64,000 bases of DNA from Paraburkholderia caribensis. GTDB lineage: Bacteria > Pseudomonadota > Gammaproteobacteria > Burkholderiales > Burkholderiaceae. The stretch is taken from assembly GCF_002902945.1 (NCBI RefSeq), contig NZ_CP026101.1:3162001-3226000 (forward strand). The letters are read 5' to 3'. Below are positions 1 through 8,326 of the stretch, one piece after another. The notes below the pieces were generated by a model. It ran no database searches. It was given only the letters and a program-made list of their open reading frames with translations, and was not told the origin of the DNA. A program made the position numbers and the translations under genes. Each line of letters starts with the position of its first letter. Within the stretch, counting starts at the first letter, position 1.

Positions 1-16
1 ATCTGCAGTACCAAAT

Positions 17-93
17 CGGGGTGTAGCTTAGCCTGGTAGAGCGCTACGTTCGGGACGTAGAGGCCGGAGGTTCGAATCCTCTCACCCCGACCA
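17..93 (+). tRNA. tRNA-Pro (anticodon CGG)
   Basis: A 77-nt cloverleaf including an encoded CCA end. The acceptor arm CGGGGTG pairs with CACCCCG. The anticodon stem CTACG/CGTAG encloses the loop TTCGGGA, giving anticodon CGG, which reads the proline codon CCG. The T arm contains GGTTCGAATCC. A rho-independent terminator follows directly, so this is the last or only gene of its transcript. Confidence 0.96.
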
Positions 94-101
94 GATTTTA
101 A

Positions 102-129
102 AAAAACCGCGCATTGCGCGGTTTTTTTT
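102..129 (+). terminator. Rho-independent terminator after tRNA-Pro
   Basis: The stem ACCGCGC/GCGCGGT with a short ATT-type loop lies 10 nt after the tRNA and is followed by eight T. A run of A precedes the stem, so the structure could also stop transcription on the other strand. Confidence 0.85.
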
Positions 130-274
130 CGTCCGCCGTACGGACAAGTGGCAATGGCGGGCTGCCGCGCGTTTAAAGACCGCGCGAGATTTCAAGCTGT
201 CCGTCTGCCCGCTGAGGGCTCGCAGCCCCTCTGCTATATTCTCCCCATCCCTCCCCTTCTCTTATTCACGTCGC

Positions 275-1579
275 GTGGAACAACTTCCCTTATGGGCGCA
301 AATAGGCGCCGTCGTCCTGCTTCTCATCTGCTCCAGCTTCTTCTCCATTACCGAGACAGCGATGATGGCGATCAACCGCCATCGCCTGAAACATCTCGCG
401 ACCAAGGGCGCGCTCGGCGCGAAGACCACCCAAGGCCTGCTCGCTCGCACCGATGAGTTGCTGAGCGCCGTCCTGATCGGCAACAACCTGTTCAACACGA
501 TCATCCCCGTGCTCACCACGTCGATCGCGTTGCACACATTCGGCAGCAATAACCTCGTGCTGTCGATTGCGACGGGTATCGTCGCGTTTCTCATCATCGT
601 GTTCGCCGAAATCACGCCGAAGATAGTAGGCGCGACGTTTCCGGAAAAGATCGCGCTCCCCGCCAGCCTGCTGATCGCGCCGCTCATGCGCGTGTCAAAG
701 CCGCTGATCTGGTTCGTGAACCTGTTCGCGAACGGCATATTGCGCGTGCTGCATATCAATACCAAGGGCGCGCACGACCAGCGGCTGTCGACGGAGGAAC
801 TGCGCACCATCGTGCTCGAGTCCGGCAGCTTCATGCCGACCAAGCACCGCAGCATCCTGCTGAACCTGTTCGACCTCGAAAACATCACCGTCGACGACGT
901 GATGATCCCGCGCCGCCGCATCGAAGCTCTCGACTTCGACGCGCCATTCGAGCAGATCCTGCATCAGCTCGAAACCTGCTATCACAACAAGCTGATCGTC
1001 TATCAAGGCGATTTCGACCGCGTGCTCGGCGTGCTGCACGTGCGCAAGACGCTGTCTGCCCTGCACAACCAGGAACTGGAACGCGACACGTTGCGCGAAC
1101 TGCTCGCGGAGCCGTACTTCGTGCCGACGGGCACGCCCGTTTTCCAGCAACTCCAGTTCTTCCAGGAAAGCCGTCATCGCACGGCACTCGTGGTCGATGA
1201 GTACGGCGAACTGCAGGGACTCGTGACGCCCGAAGACATCATCGAGGAACTGATCGGCGAATTCACGACGTCCGTGCCGCGTAGCGCCAGTTCGCGCGGC
1301 GGCTGGAACGAAGAAGGTGAATGCATCGTCGCGGGCAGCATGCCGCTGCGCGAGTTGAACCGCTGGCTGCAACTGAAGCTGCCGACGGACGGCCCGAAAA
1401 CGCTGAACGGATTGATCCTCGAAATTCTCGAAGAAATTCCTGAAGGCGATGTGTGCGTGAAGATCAACGACATCAAAATCGAAGTTCTGCGCAGCGACGA
1501 TCAGGCAATCAGAACAGTTAAGATTTTTCGCCCCGGTCCCGCGCCGGGTTCGAAGATCAAGCGGCTCGTCGGCCGCTGA
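275..1579 (+). CDS. CNNM/CBS-domain transporter-associated protein (CorB/CorC, HlyC family)
   Basis: A 434-residue inner-membrane protein. The N-terminal part (about residues 5-190) looks like a DUF21/CNNM membrane domain with several hydrophobic segments and the typical stretch FFSITETAMMAINR. A CBS-pair region follows, with VDDVMIPRRRIEAL and LVVDEYGELQGLVTPEDIIE, and a C-terminal CorC_HlyC domain that ends near the stop. Family members take part in Mg2+/Co2+ homeostasis; the exact substrate cannot be read from the sequence. I chose the GTG start at 275 because the hydrophobic domain begins at once. The next gene starts 110 bp downstream on the same strand, so co-transcription with the pil genes is possible but not shown. 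Confidence 0.85.
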   Translation: MEQLPLWAQIGAVVLLLICSSFFSITETAMMAINRHRLKHLATKGALGAKTTQGLLARTDELLSAVLIGNNLFNTIIPVLTTSIALHTFGSNNLVLSIATGIVAFLIIVFAEITPKIVGATFPEKIALPASLLIAPLMRVSKPLIWFVNLFANGILRVLHINTKGAHDQRLSTEELRTIVLESGSFMPTKHRSILLNLFDLENITVDDVMIPRRRIEALDFDAPFEQILHQLETCYHNKLIVYQGDFDRVLGVLHVRKTLSALHNQELERDTLRELLAEPYFVPTGTPVFQQLQFFQESRHRTALVVDEYGELQGLVTPEDIIEELIGEFTTSVPRSASSRGGWNEEGECIVAGSMPLRELNRWLQLKLPTDGPKTLNGLILEILEEIPEGDVCVKINDIKIEVLRSDDQAIRTVKIFRPGPAPGSKIKRLVGR

Positions 1580-1689
1580 GCGCGCACCTCGCCAGCACCT
1601 ACCTGGCCATTCGGCCGAATAGCGATCCCATGCGCGATACCGGATGATGAAGCCGTCATGTTTTACAGGCGGCTCGCAGCCGGCTTTCC

Positions 1690-2940
1690 ATGCGCACTTC
1701 CCTCACCGCAGCGCCCGCGCCCAACGTCGTCACGAACAGGCGCGCACATCAACCCGCCACGAATGACGCGGACAGCCCGCCCGCCGTGCGGCTGCTCGCC
1801 GACACGCTACAGGAAGCCGCGCGTCTCAACGCATCGGATCTGCACATCGAACCGATGGAGCACGGCTGGCGGATGCGTCTGCGCGTCGACGGGGTGCTGC
1901 ATGAGCTGGCACGACCGCCCGCGCATCTGCGCGACGCGTTTATCACACGCGTGAAAGTGCTGGCGCGCATGGATATCGCGGAGCGGCGCGTGCCGCAGGA
2001 TGGCCGCTTACGCTTGCCGATCGCGACGGGTCGCGTCGAAGACTATCGCGTCAATTCGCTGCCTACGCTGTTCGGCGAAAAACTCGTGCTGCGCAGGCTC
2101 GAAGCGTTGCCCGCCGATCTCTCGCTCGACTCACTTGGACTCGCGCCAGGACAGCGCGACATCGTGGACCGGTCGATCCGCTCGCCGCACGGGCTCGTGC
2201 TCGTCACGGGTCCGACGGGCAGTGGCAAGACGATGTCGCTGTACTGCTTCCTGCAACTGCTGAATGCCGAGTCGCGCAATCTCTGCTCGGTCGAAGATCC
2301 CGCCGAAATCCAGCTTGCGGGCATCAATCAGGTCAGCGTGCGCGAGAAGGCCGGGCTGACGTTTGCCGTCGCGCTGCGCGCGTTCCTGCGACAGGACCCG
2401 GACGTCATCATGGTCGGCGAAATCCGCGACGAAGAGACAGCCGACGTCGCCGTCAAGGCAGCGCAAACAGGACACCTCGTCCTGTCGACACTGCATACGA
2501 ACGATGCGCCGGCGGCCATTGCCCGTTTGATCGACATCGGCGTCGAGCCGTACAACCTGGCGGCGGCGCTGCGCCTCGTCACGGCGCAGCGGCTCGTGCG
2601 GCGTCTGTGCCCCGCATGCCGGCGTGCGTCGTCGGAAACGTCCGCTTCGCTACGCGCGGCCGGCGTGCCCGACGATCAGATCGCGCACTGGCGCCCCTAC
2701 GTGCCACACGGCTGCGAAGCGTGCCATGGGATCGGCTTTCGCGGACGCGTCGGCATTCATCAAACCATGCCGGTTTCGGACGCGATGCGCGAACTCATCG
2801 TCGCGCGCGCCGGCACGCATGAGATCGCACGGCAGGCGCATATCGAGCACGTGCCGACCTTGCGCGAAGCCGCGCTGGCCCGTGCTTTCGACGGCACGAC
2901 GAGCCTCGCCGAAGCATTGAGCGCAACGGAGGTCGCATGA
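1690..2940 (+). CDS. pilB: PilB/GspE-type assembly ATPase (short form)
   Basis: A 416-residue AAA-type secretion ATPase that powers type IV pilus or type II pseudopilus polymerisation at the cytoplasmic face of the inner membrane. Visible motifs are the Walker A box GPTGSGKT (about residue 175), the Asp box and Walker B around DPDVIMVGEIRDEETAD, the His box GHLVLSTLHTN, and a C-terminal four-cysteine zinc site (CPAC...CEAC). The protein starts almost directly with the N2-like domain (LNASDLHIEP), so the roughly 150-residue N1 domain of full PilB/GspE proteins is missing. It overlaps pilC by 4 bp. Choice between a pilus and a type II secretion role is open, since no pilin gene is nearby. Confidence 0.87.
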   Translation: MRTSLTAAPAPNVVTNRRAHQPATNDADSPPAVRLLADTLQEAARLNASDLHIEPMEHGWRMRLRVDGVLHELARPPAHLRDAFITRVKVLARMDIAERRVPQDGRLRLPIATGRVEDYRVNSLPTLFGEKLVLRRLEALPADLSLDSLGLAPGQRDIVDRSIRSPHGLVLVTGPTGSGKTMSLYCFLQLLNAESRNLCSVEDPAEIQLAGINQVSVREKAGLTFAVALRAFLRQDPDVIMVGEIRDEETADVAVKAAQTGHLVLSTLHTNDAPAAIARLIDIGVEPYNLAAALRLVTAQRLVRRLCPACRRASSETSASLRAAGVPDDQIAHWRPYVPHGCEACHGIGFRGRVGIHQTMPVSDAMRELIVARAGTHEIARQAHIEHVPTLREAALARAFDGTTSLAEALSATEVA

Positions 2941-4160
2941 CGTCTACGGCCATCCAGGAACAGCGCTTCGAGTGGCGCGCGTTCGACGCGCAAGGTATGC
3001 GCCGGCGCGGAACGGTGATCGCGCCAGACCTCTCGACGGCGCGCGCGTTGCTGAAGCAAGACGCGCTGTATGCCGTCGAATGGACTGCACGCGGGGCGGC
3101 ACCTCAGCCAAAAGCACGCGCCGCCGACGTCACGTTGTTCACCCGTCAGCTATCGAGTCTGCTGCGCGCGGGCTTACCGCTCGCGCCATCGCTCGAACTG
3201 TTGGCGCATGCATCATCGAATGACCACGCGCGAAGCAAAGGGATGCCGCGCATCGTCCACGCGCTGGCGCGCGACATCACCGCGGGCGTGGGCTTTTCGG
3301 CGGCGCTTGCCCGTCACCCGACGCAGTTCGGCGCGCTGTATTGCCAGCTGGTCGAAGTCGGCGAGGCCTCGGGCGCGCTGCCAACGGTCCTTGCCCGCCT
3401 CGCCGACGACCGTGAGCGCGCCGCTGCCCAGCGCGCGAAAGTGCGCGCTGCGCTCACTTATCCCGTTGCGATCCTGTTGCTTGCGCTCGCGATCACCGCC
3501 GCGCTGCTCGTGTGGGTCGTCCCGACGTTCAAGCAGATCTTCGACGGTTTCGGCGCAAAGCTGCCCGCGCCGACGCAACTCGTACTCGCGATGTCCGCCG
3601 CGGCTGGCCGCTGGAGCGTGCCGCTCGCCTCGCTCGCGTGCGTGTTCGTATTCGCGGTGCGTCGCGTGCTGCGGCGCTCGGAAGCCGCTCGTCTGCAGTT
3701 CGCCCGCGCGGCGCTGCGTCTGCCCGTCGCCGGTTCGCTGCTCACCACGCTGTGCGCGGCGCGCTGGAGCCGCGCACTCGGTACGTTGCTGTCGGCAGGC
3801 ACGCCGCTCGCCGACGCATTCGATTCGCTCACGCACGCAACGGGCAACCCATGGTTCGATCGCGCGACCGTCGCGATCTCAGCGCAACTGAGGCGCGGCG
3901 TGCGACTCGCGCCCGCCATGCGCGAAGCGCAATGTTTCCCCGAAGAAATCGTGCAACCGGTCGCCATCGCCGAAGAATCGGGCACGCTGGATACGATGCT
4001 GCTCGATGTCGCGTCGCTGAGCGATCGTCAGGTAGACGAAAAGATCGCGGGGCTCGCGAGCCTGTGCGAGCCGCTCGTGATCGTCGTGCTGGGCGGGCTG
4101 GTCGGCGGTCTGGTCGTCGCGATGTATCTTCCCATCATCCAACTTGGCAACGTGGTGTAG
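2937..4160 (+). CDS. pilC: PilC/GspF-type inner-membrane platform protein
   Basis: A 407-residue type II secretion F-family protein. It carries two repeated F domains: the first begins near residue 60 (VTLFTRQLSSLLRAGLPLAP), the second near residue 270 (ARWSRALGTLLSAGTPLADA). Hydrophobic membrane segments lie at about 170-200, 225-245 and at the C-terminus (VIVVLGGLVGGLVVAMYLP). Family members link the assembly ATPase to the growing pilus. The ATG overlaps the pilB stop as ATGA, so translation is probably coupled. Confidence 0.92.
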   Translation: MTSTAIQEQRFEWRAFDAQGMRRRGTVIAPDLSTARALLKQDALYAVEWTARGAAPQPKARAADVTLFTRQLSSLLRAGLPLAPSLELLAHASSNDHARSKGMPRIVHALARDITAGVGFSAALARHPTQFGALYCQLVEVGEASGALPTVLARLADDRERAAAQRAKVRAALTYPVAILLLALAITAALLVWVVPTFKQIFDGFGAKLPAPTQLVLAMSAAAGRWSVPLASLACVFVFAVRRVLRRSEAARLQFARAALRLPVAGSLLTTLCAARWSRALGTLLSAGTPLADAFDSLTHATGNPWFDRATVAISAQLRRGVRLAPAMREAQCFPEEIVQPVAIAEESGTLDTMLLDVASLSDRQVDEKIAGLASLCEPLVIVVLGGLVGGLVVAMYLPIIQLGNVV

Positions 4161-4191
4161 TAGCATCGCAGCCGAATCCAGACAATCGATC

Positions 4192-5121
4192 ATGCAGACC
4201 ACGCTCACGTCCGTGTCAGAACCTTCCTTCAGCGGCCCGCTCGTCCGTTTCGCGGACAGCCTCGGCGCGGCTTTCGGCACGCTGCCGCCGGGCGCGCAGA
4301 TCGCCTTCGCGATCGCATTCGGTCTGGTGATCGGCAGCTTCCTGAACGTCGTCGTGCACCGCTTGCCGATCATGCTCGAGCGCGCATGGCGCGCCGAAGT
4401 GAGCGAAGCGACAGACCACGCATTCGATGAAGACGGCCTGCCCGAGCGCTACAACCTCTGGTTGCCGCGCAGCGCATGTCCGCATTGCGGCCACGTGCTG
4501 CGGGCGTGGGAGAACATCCCGGTGCTCAGCTATCTGGTGTTGCGCGGCCGATGCTCGCACTGCAAGACGCGCGTGAGTTTTCGTTATCCGCTGCTCGAAC
4601 TGTCGAGCGCGGCACTGGCGCTGGGCGCGCTCATCTCGTTTGGCGCAACGGGCACGGCGCTCGCTGCGTTCGCCCTATGCGCGACACTGCTGGCAATGAG
4701 CGCAATCGATATCGACACACACCTGTTGCCTGACTCGATGACCTTGCCATTGCTCTGGGCCGGCCTCATCGTCAATTTCAATAGCGTGTTCGCGAGCCTG
4801 CATGATGCCGTGATCGGCGCGATCGCAGGCTACCTGGCACTGTGGTGCGTGCATTGGGTGTTCAAGATCGTGCGTGGCGTCGAAGGCATGGGTTATGGCG
4901 ACTTCAAGCTGCTCGCCGCGCTCGGCGCGTGGCTCGGTTGGGCCGCACTGCCGCAGATCATTCTGATTGCCGCGGTGACGGGCGCCGTGGTCGGTCTGGT
5001 CGCGACATGGATCGGGCGCATGCGTTTCGAAGAGCCGCTGCCCTTCGGTCCGTTCCTCGCGGCAGGCGGCGCGGTGACGCTGTTCGTCGGCACGCCGCTT
5101 TATATGGCTTTGGGAGGCTGA
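4192..5121 (+). CDS. pilD: Prepilin peptidase / N-methyltransferase
   Basis: A 309-residue integral membrane aspartic protease that cleaves the leader of type IV prepilins and methylates the new N-terminus. The N-terminal half holds the zinc-binding CPHC...CSHC pair that marks the bifunctional form. The two catalytic aspartates lie in SAIDIDTHLLPDS and in GMGYGDFKLLAALGAW. About eight hydrophobic segments are visible. An in-frame GTG at 4144 would add 16 residues and overlap pilC, but the ATG at 4192 gives the usual start, shortly before the segment FGLVIGSFLNVVVHR. It is followed after 3 bp by coaE. Confidence 0.92.
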   Translation: MQTTLTSVSEPSFSGPLVRFADSLGAAFGTLPPGAQIAFAIAFGLVIGSFLNVVVHRLPIMLERAWRAEVSEATDHAFDEDGLPERYNLWLPRSACPHCGHVLRAWENIPVLSYLVLRGRCSHCKTRVSFRYPLLELSSAALALGALISFGATGTALAAFALCATLLAMSAIDIDTHLLPDSMTLPLLWAGLIVNFNSVFASLHDAVIGAIAGYLALWCVHWVFKIVRGVEGMGYGDFKLLAALGAWLGWAALPQIILIAAVTGAVVGLVATWIGRMRFEEPLPFGPFLAAGGAVTLFVGTPLYMALGG

Positions 5122-5124
5122 CGC

Positions 5125-5727
5125 ATGTTTGCTGTTGGACTCACGGGCGGCATCGGCAGCGGCAAGTCCACGGTCGCCGATCTGTTCGCAAAACGCGGCG
5201 TGACGCTCGTCGATACAGACGTGATCGCGCATCGCATCACGGCGCCGCAGGGTCTCGCCATGCCGTCCATCGCAACGGAGTTCGGTCCGTCGTTCGTCGC
5301 CGAAGACGGCTCGCTCGATCGCGCCCGTATGCGCGCGCTCGTCTTTAGTGACGAGACGGCGCGCAAACGACTCGAAGCAATCACGCATCCGTTGATCCGC
5401 GCGGAGACCGAGCGTCAGCGTCAGCAGGCGCCCGGCCCATATGTGATCGTCGTCGTACCGCTGCTCGTCGAGTCGGGTAGCTGGAAAACACGTGTGAATC
5501 GCGTGCTGGCCGTCGATTGCAGCGTCGAAACCCAGATCGCTCGCGTCATGCGCCGCAATGCGTTCACGCGCGAACAGGTGCTCGCGATCATCGCGCGGCA
5601 GGCGACGCGCGAAGCGCGACTCGCCGCCGCCGACGATGTCATTGTCAACGACAACCGGTCGCTCGAAGAACTCGACGTTGACGTCGATCGGCTTCATCGC
5701 ACGTATGTTTCGCTCGCGGGCGCGTAA
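5125..5727 (+). CDS. coaE: Dephospho-CoA kinase
   Basis: A 200-residue cytosolic P-loop kinase that phosphorylates dephospho-CoA in the last step of coenzyme A synthesis. The P-loop GGIGSGKST is at residues 8-16. The conserved DTDVIAH follows near residue 32, and the lid and base region contains ITHPLIR and VVVPLLVESG. Length is normal. It lies 3 bp after pilD; the order pilD-coaE-zapD-yacG is common in beta- and gamma-proteobacteria. Confidence 0.96.
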   Translation: MFAVGLTGGIGSGKSTVADLFAKRGVTLVDTDVIAHRITAPQGLAMPSIATEFGPSFVAEDGSLDRARMRALVFSDETARKRLEAITHPLIRAETERQRQQAPGPYVIVVVPLLVESGSWKTRVNRVLAVDCSVETQIARVMRRNAFTREQVLAIIARQATREARLAAADDVIVNDNRSLEELDVDVDRLHRTYVSLAGA

Positions 5728-5851
5728 GCCGTGAGCGATTCTGTTCATTGTCCGTAGCGTGCGCGCATGTTGTCGGGAACGGCATTTACACGCAACGAAT
5801 GCGCGCAACACCGCTCAAAAATTGACAGAAGCTCGCTAAAAAAGTGTGTGA

Positions 5852-5880
5852 TTGCTAGGGTAGTCTCACGGCATTAGAAT
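5852..5880 (+). promoter_or_regulatory. Candidate sigma70 promoter for zapD
   Basis: TTGCTA (5852-5857) and TAGAAT (5875-5880) are separated by 17 bp. A start of transcription near 5887 fits the TTG translation start at 5923. This is a consensus match only. Confidence 0.42.
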
Positions 5881-5922
5881 GTCCTGCAATTCCGTCACCG
5901 ACCACGCCCGAGGCGAGCCCGC

Positions 5923-6678
5923 TTGATCCTTTACGAGTATCCCTTCAACGAGCGAATCCGGACGCTGCTGCGCCTCGAAGATCTGTTCGAGCGTTTCACG
6001 TTCTTTCTGACTCAGGAAGATGCCAGGGAACATCACGTCGCGCTGACTACGCTGTTCGAAATTTCGGAAGTCGCGGGCCGCGCGGATCTGAAGTCCGATT
6101 TGATGAAGGAACTGGAGCGGCAGCGTCAAACGCTCGCTCCGTTTCGCGGCAATCCCGGCATCGAGCAGAACGCCCTCGAAGCCGTCCTCGGCGAAATCGA
6201 ACAGACGCTCGCCGGGCTGACGCAAATGCAGGGCAAGACTGGGCAGCATCTTGCCGATAACGAGTGGCTCGCCAGCATCCGCAGTCGCGCCATCATCCCG
6301 GGTGGCACCTGCAAGTTCGATCTTCCGTCGTACTACGCGTGGCAGCAGACGCATCCCGACCAGCGTCGCCAGGACATCGCCAAGTGGGTCATGCCGCTTC
6401 TGCCGCTGCGCGACGCAGCCGCCATCGTGCTGCGGCTCGCGCGCGAATCGGGACAGGCTTCGAAAGTAATGGCCATGCAGGGCAGTTACCAGCAGATGCT
6501 GTCGGGTCGCACGTATCAGCTGATGCAGGTGCGCGTGGCACCGGAATTGCGGGTGATCCCGGAGGCCAGCGCCAACAAGTACATGTTGTGGGTGCGCTTC
6601 ACCGTGCAGGACGGCGATCTGCGTCCGCGCGCGGTCGATGTCGACGTGCCGTTCCAGTTGACGCTGTGCAGTCTTTAA
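5923..6678 (+). CDS. zapD: Cell division protein ZapD
   Basis: A 251-residue FtsZ-binding protein (YacF/DUF1342 family) that bundles FtsZ protofilaments at the division site. The N-terminus ILYEYPFNERIRTLLRLED is the family hallmark, followed by FERFTFFLTQED. The protein is mostly helical in its N-terminal half with a beta-rich C-terminus, and its length is normal. The start appears to be TTG at 5923, because no ATG or GTG lies in frame just upstream and the conserved region begins right there; GAGGCGAG about 8 nt upstream is a possible ribosome binding site. Confidence 0.92.
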   Translation: MILYEYPFNERIRTLLRLEDLFERFTFFLTQEDAREHHVALTTLFEISEVAGRADLKSDLMKELERQRQTLAPFRGNPGIEQNALEAVLGEIEQTLAGLTQMQGKTGQHLADNEWLASIRSRAIIPGGTCKFDLPSYYAWQQTHPDQRRQDIAKWVMPLLPLRDAAAIVLRLARESGQASKVMAMQGSYQQMLSGRTYQLMQVRVAPELRVIPEASANKYMLWVRFTVQDGDLRPRAVDVDVPFQLTLCSL

Positions 6679-6737
6679 ACTGACGCAAACGGCCTCATTT
6701 AATTGGTTTCACTGTTTGCGATTGAACGTTTGATCGA

Positions 6738-6932
6738 ATGGTCACTGTAGTCAAATGCCCAAGCTGCGGTAGAGATGTCCGCTGGACTCCCGAGAACCGC
6801 TTCCGTCCCTTCTGTTCCGAGCGCTGCAAGCAGATCGATCTCGGCGCGTGGGCTGCCGAGAAATATAAGATCGGCGGCACCGACGAAGAGCCGCCCACCG
6901 ACGACACACCCGGCGAGCACCGCTCGCACTGA
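6738..6932 (+). CDS. yacG: DNA gyrase inhibitor YacG
   Basis: A 64-residue zinc-finger protein. The pattern CPSC...FCSERC gives the four metal ligands (C-x2-C-x15-C-x3-C), followed by the conserved KQIDLGAWA segment. Family members bind GyrB and inhibit gyrase. It lies 59 bp after zapD on the same strand, an arrangement seen in many proteobacteria. The acidic tail after residue 45 is not conserved in the family as I know it. Confidence 0.94.
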   Translation: MVTVVKCPSCGRDVRWTPENRFRPFCSERCKQIDLGAWAAEKYKIGGTDEEPPTDDTPGEHRSH

Positions 6933-7008
6933 ACGGGAACAGCGCGCGCCGCCCTCGCCGCTATTCATGGTAAGGCGGAAGCCGCACAGGCGACTCCGCG
7001 CCTTCAAC

Positions 7009-7443
7009 TCACTCCGCCGCGAGCCACTCCAGCACGGGGATCGTCGCGGGCAACAGCGGCGACACCTGCGCCGGCAGCGTCTGCCACGCGAACGCCTGAC
7101 CTTCTCGTCCGTGCGGCTCGCCGTGCCACGCCGTCACCTTGCAGAAATAGAGACGCACATACGCGTGCGGATAGTCGTGCTCGAGCACGTGCCAGCGGTG
7201 ACTCGCCTGCACGTCGATGCCGAGTTCTTCATGCAATTCGCGCGCGAGCGCGGCTTCCACCGTTTCGCCCGGCTCCAGCTTGCCGCCCGGAAATTCCCAA
7301 TAACCTTCGTACGGTTTGCCGGCAGGCCGCTGCGCGAGCAGATAGCGGCCATCGGGCTGAACGAGCACGCCGACAGCCACTTCCGTGACGGGACGGCCGG
7401 CTTCGTTCACCTCGCCCGCGTGGCTTTGCGCGGCGTCGCTCAT
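7009..7443 (-). CDS. Nudix hydrolase, MutT-like
   Basis: A 144-residue Nudix protein. The Nudix box reads GGKLEPGETVEAALARELHE followed by ELG, with all catalytic glutamates. The N-terminal part VAVGVLVQPDGRYLLAQRP and WEFPGGK is typical of MutT (8-oxo-dGTP pyrophosphatase), so a role in sanitising oxidised nucleotides is likely, although related proteins hydrolyse other nucleotides. The ATG at 7443 overlaps the stop of the upstream DUF815 gene as ATGA, which fixes the start. No thiamine-phosphate synthase domain is fused, unlike in some relatives. Confidence 0.88.
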   Translation of the reverse strand: MSDAAQSHAGEVNEAGRPVTEVAVGVLVQPDGRYLLAQRPAGKPYEGYWEFPGGKLEPGETVEAALARELHEELGIDVQASHRWHVLEHDYPHAYVRLYFCKVTAWHGEPHGREGQAFAWQTLPAQVSPLLPATIPVLEWLAAE

Positions 7444-8309
7444 GCTTGTGCCCGCTTGCCGGACCAGTCGCGCGCGAACTGCCACGCGACGCGCCCCGAG
7501 CGCGAACCGCGCTCCAGCGCCCAGATCAGCGCGTCACCGCGCGCCGCTTCGACGTCGGCGTCATTGCAGCCGAAGTGATGCAGCCAGTGCGCGACGATGG
7601 ACAGATAGTCGTCCTGCTTGAACGGGTAGAAGCTGACCCACAAGCCAAAGCGCTCGGACAGCGAGATCTTTTCTTCGACCACTTCGCCCGGGTGAATCTC
7701 GCCGTCGGAGGTGTGCTTGTACGTCTCGTTGTCGCTCATGTACTCGGGCAGCAGATGGCGGCGGTTCGACGTCGCGTAGATCAGCACGTTGTCCGACTGC
7801 GCGGCCACTGATCCATCCAGCGCCACTTTCAGCGCCTTGTAGCCCGATTCGCCCTCTTCGAACGACAAATCGTCGCAGAACACGATGAAGCGCTCGGGGC
7901 GCGCCGAAATCAGATCGACGATATCGCCCAGGTCGTGCAGATCGTCCTTGTCGACTTCGATCAGACGCAGACCGTCCTTCGAATACGCGTTCAGGCACGC
8001 CTTGATCAGCGACGATTTGCCCGTTCCGCGCGCGCCCGTGAGCAGCACGTTGTTGGCAGGTTGCTTGCTCACGAACTGCTTCGTGTTCTGCTCGATCAGG
8101 TTTTTCTGCCGATCGATATTCTGCAGATCGTCCAGCGAAATCAGCGAGATCGCGGGCACCGGCTGCAGGTAGCCGCGCCCCTGGCGCTTGCGCCAGCGGA
8201 ATGCGACAGCCGCGGACCAGTCGATTTGGGGCGCAGCCGGCGGAAGCATCGCTTCGAGGCGCACCAGCACGGCTTCGGCGCGGGTCAGGAATTGTTCGAG
8301 TTTATCCAT
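7440..8309 (-). CDS. DUF815-family AAA+ ATPase
   Basis: A 289-residue predicted ATPase. The Walker A motif TGARGTGKSS lies near residue 92 and a Walker B-like FIVFCDDLSFEE near 145. A sensor-like stretch NVLIYATSNRRHLLPE follows. The family is widespread in beta-proteobacteria but its biological role is not established; the sequence shows only an ATP-binding fold of the DnaA/IstB type. It overlaps the Nudix gene and lies 17 bp after argJ, so argJ, this gene and the Nudix gene probably form one transcript. Confidence 0.85.
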   Translation of the reverse strand: MDKLEQFLTRAEAVLVRLEAMLPPAAPQIDWSAAVAFRWRKRQGRGYLQPVPAISLISLDDLQNIDRQKNLIEQNTKQFVSKQPANNVLLTGARGTGKSSLIKACLNAYSKDGLRLIEVDKDDLHDLGDIVDLISARPERFIVFCDDLSFEEGESGYKALKVALDGSVAAQSDNVLIYATSNRRHLLPEYMSDNETYKHTSDGEIHPGEVVEEKISLSERFGLWVSFYPFKQDDYLSIVAHWLHHFGCNDADVEAARGDALIWALERGSRSGRVAWQFARDWSGKRAQA

Positions 8310-8326
8310 GTCGTGATCGGCGCAAT

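Noticed and set aside
5822..5850. Perfect TTGACA upstream of zapD as promoter
   Set aside because: No acceptable -10 lies at 16-18 bp; the TTGCTA-17-TAGAAT pair a little downstream fits better.
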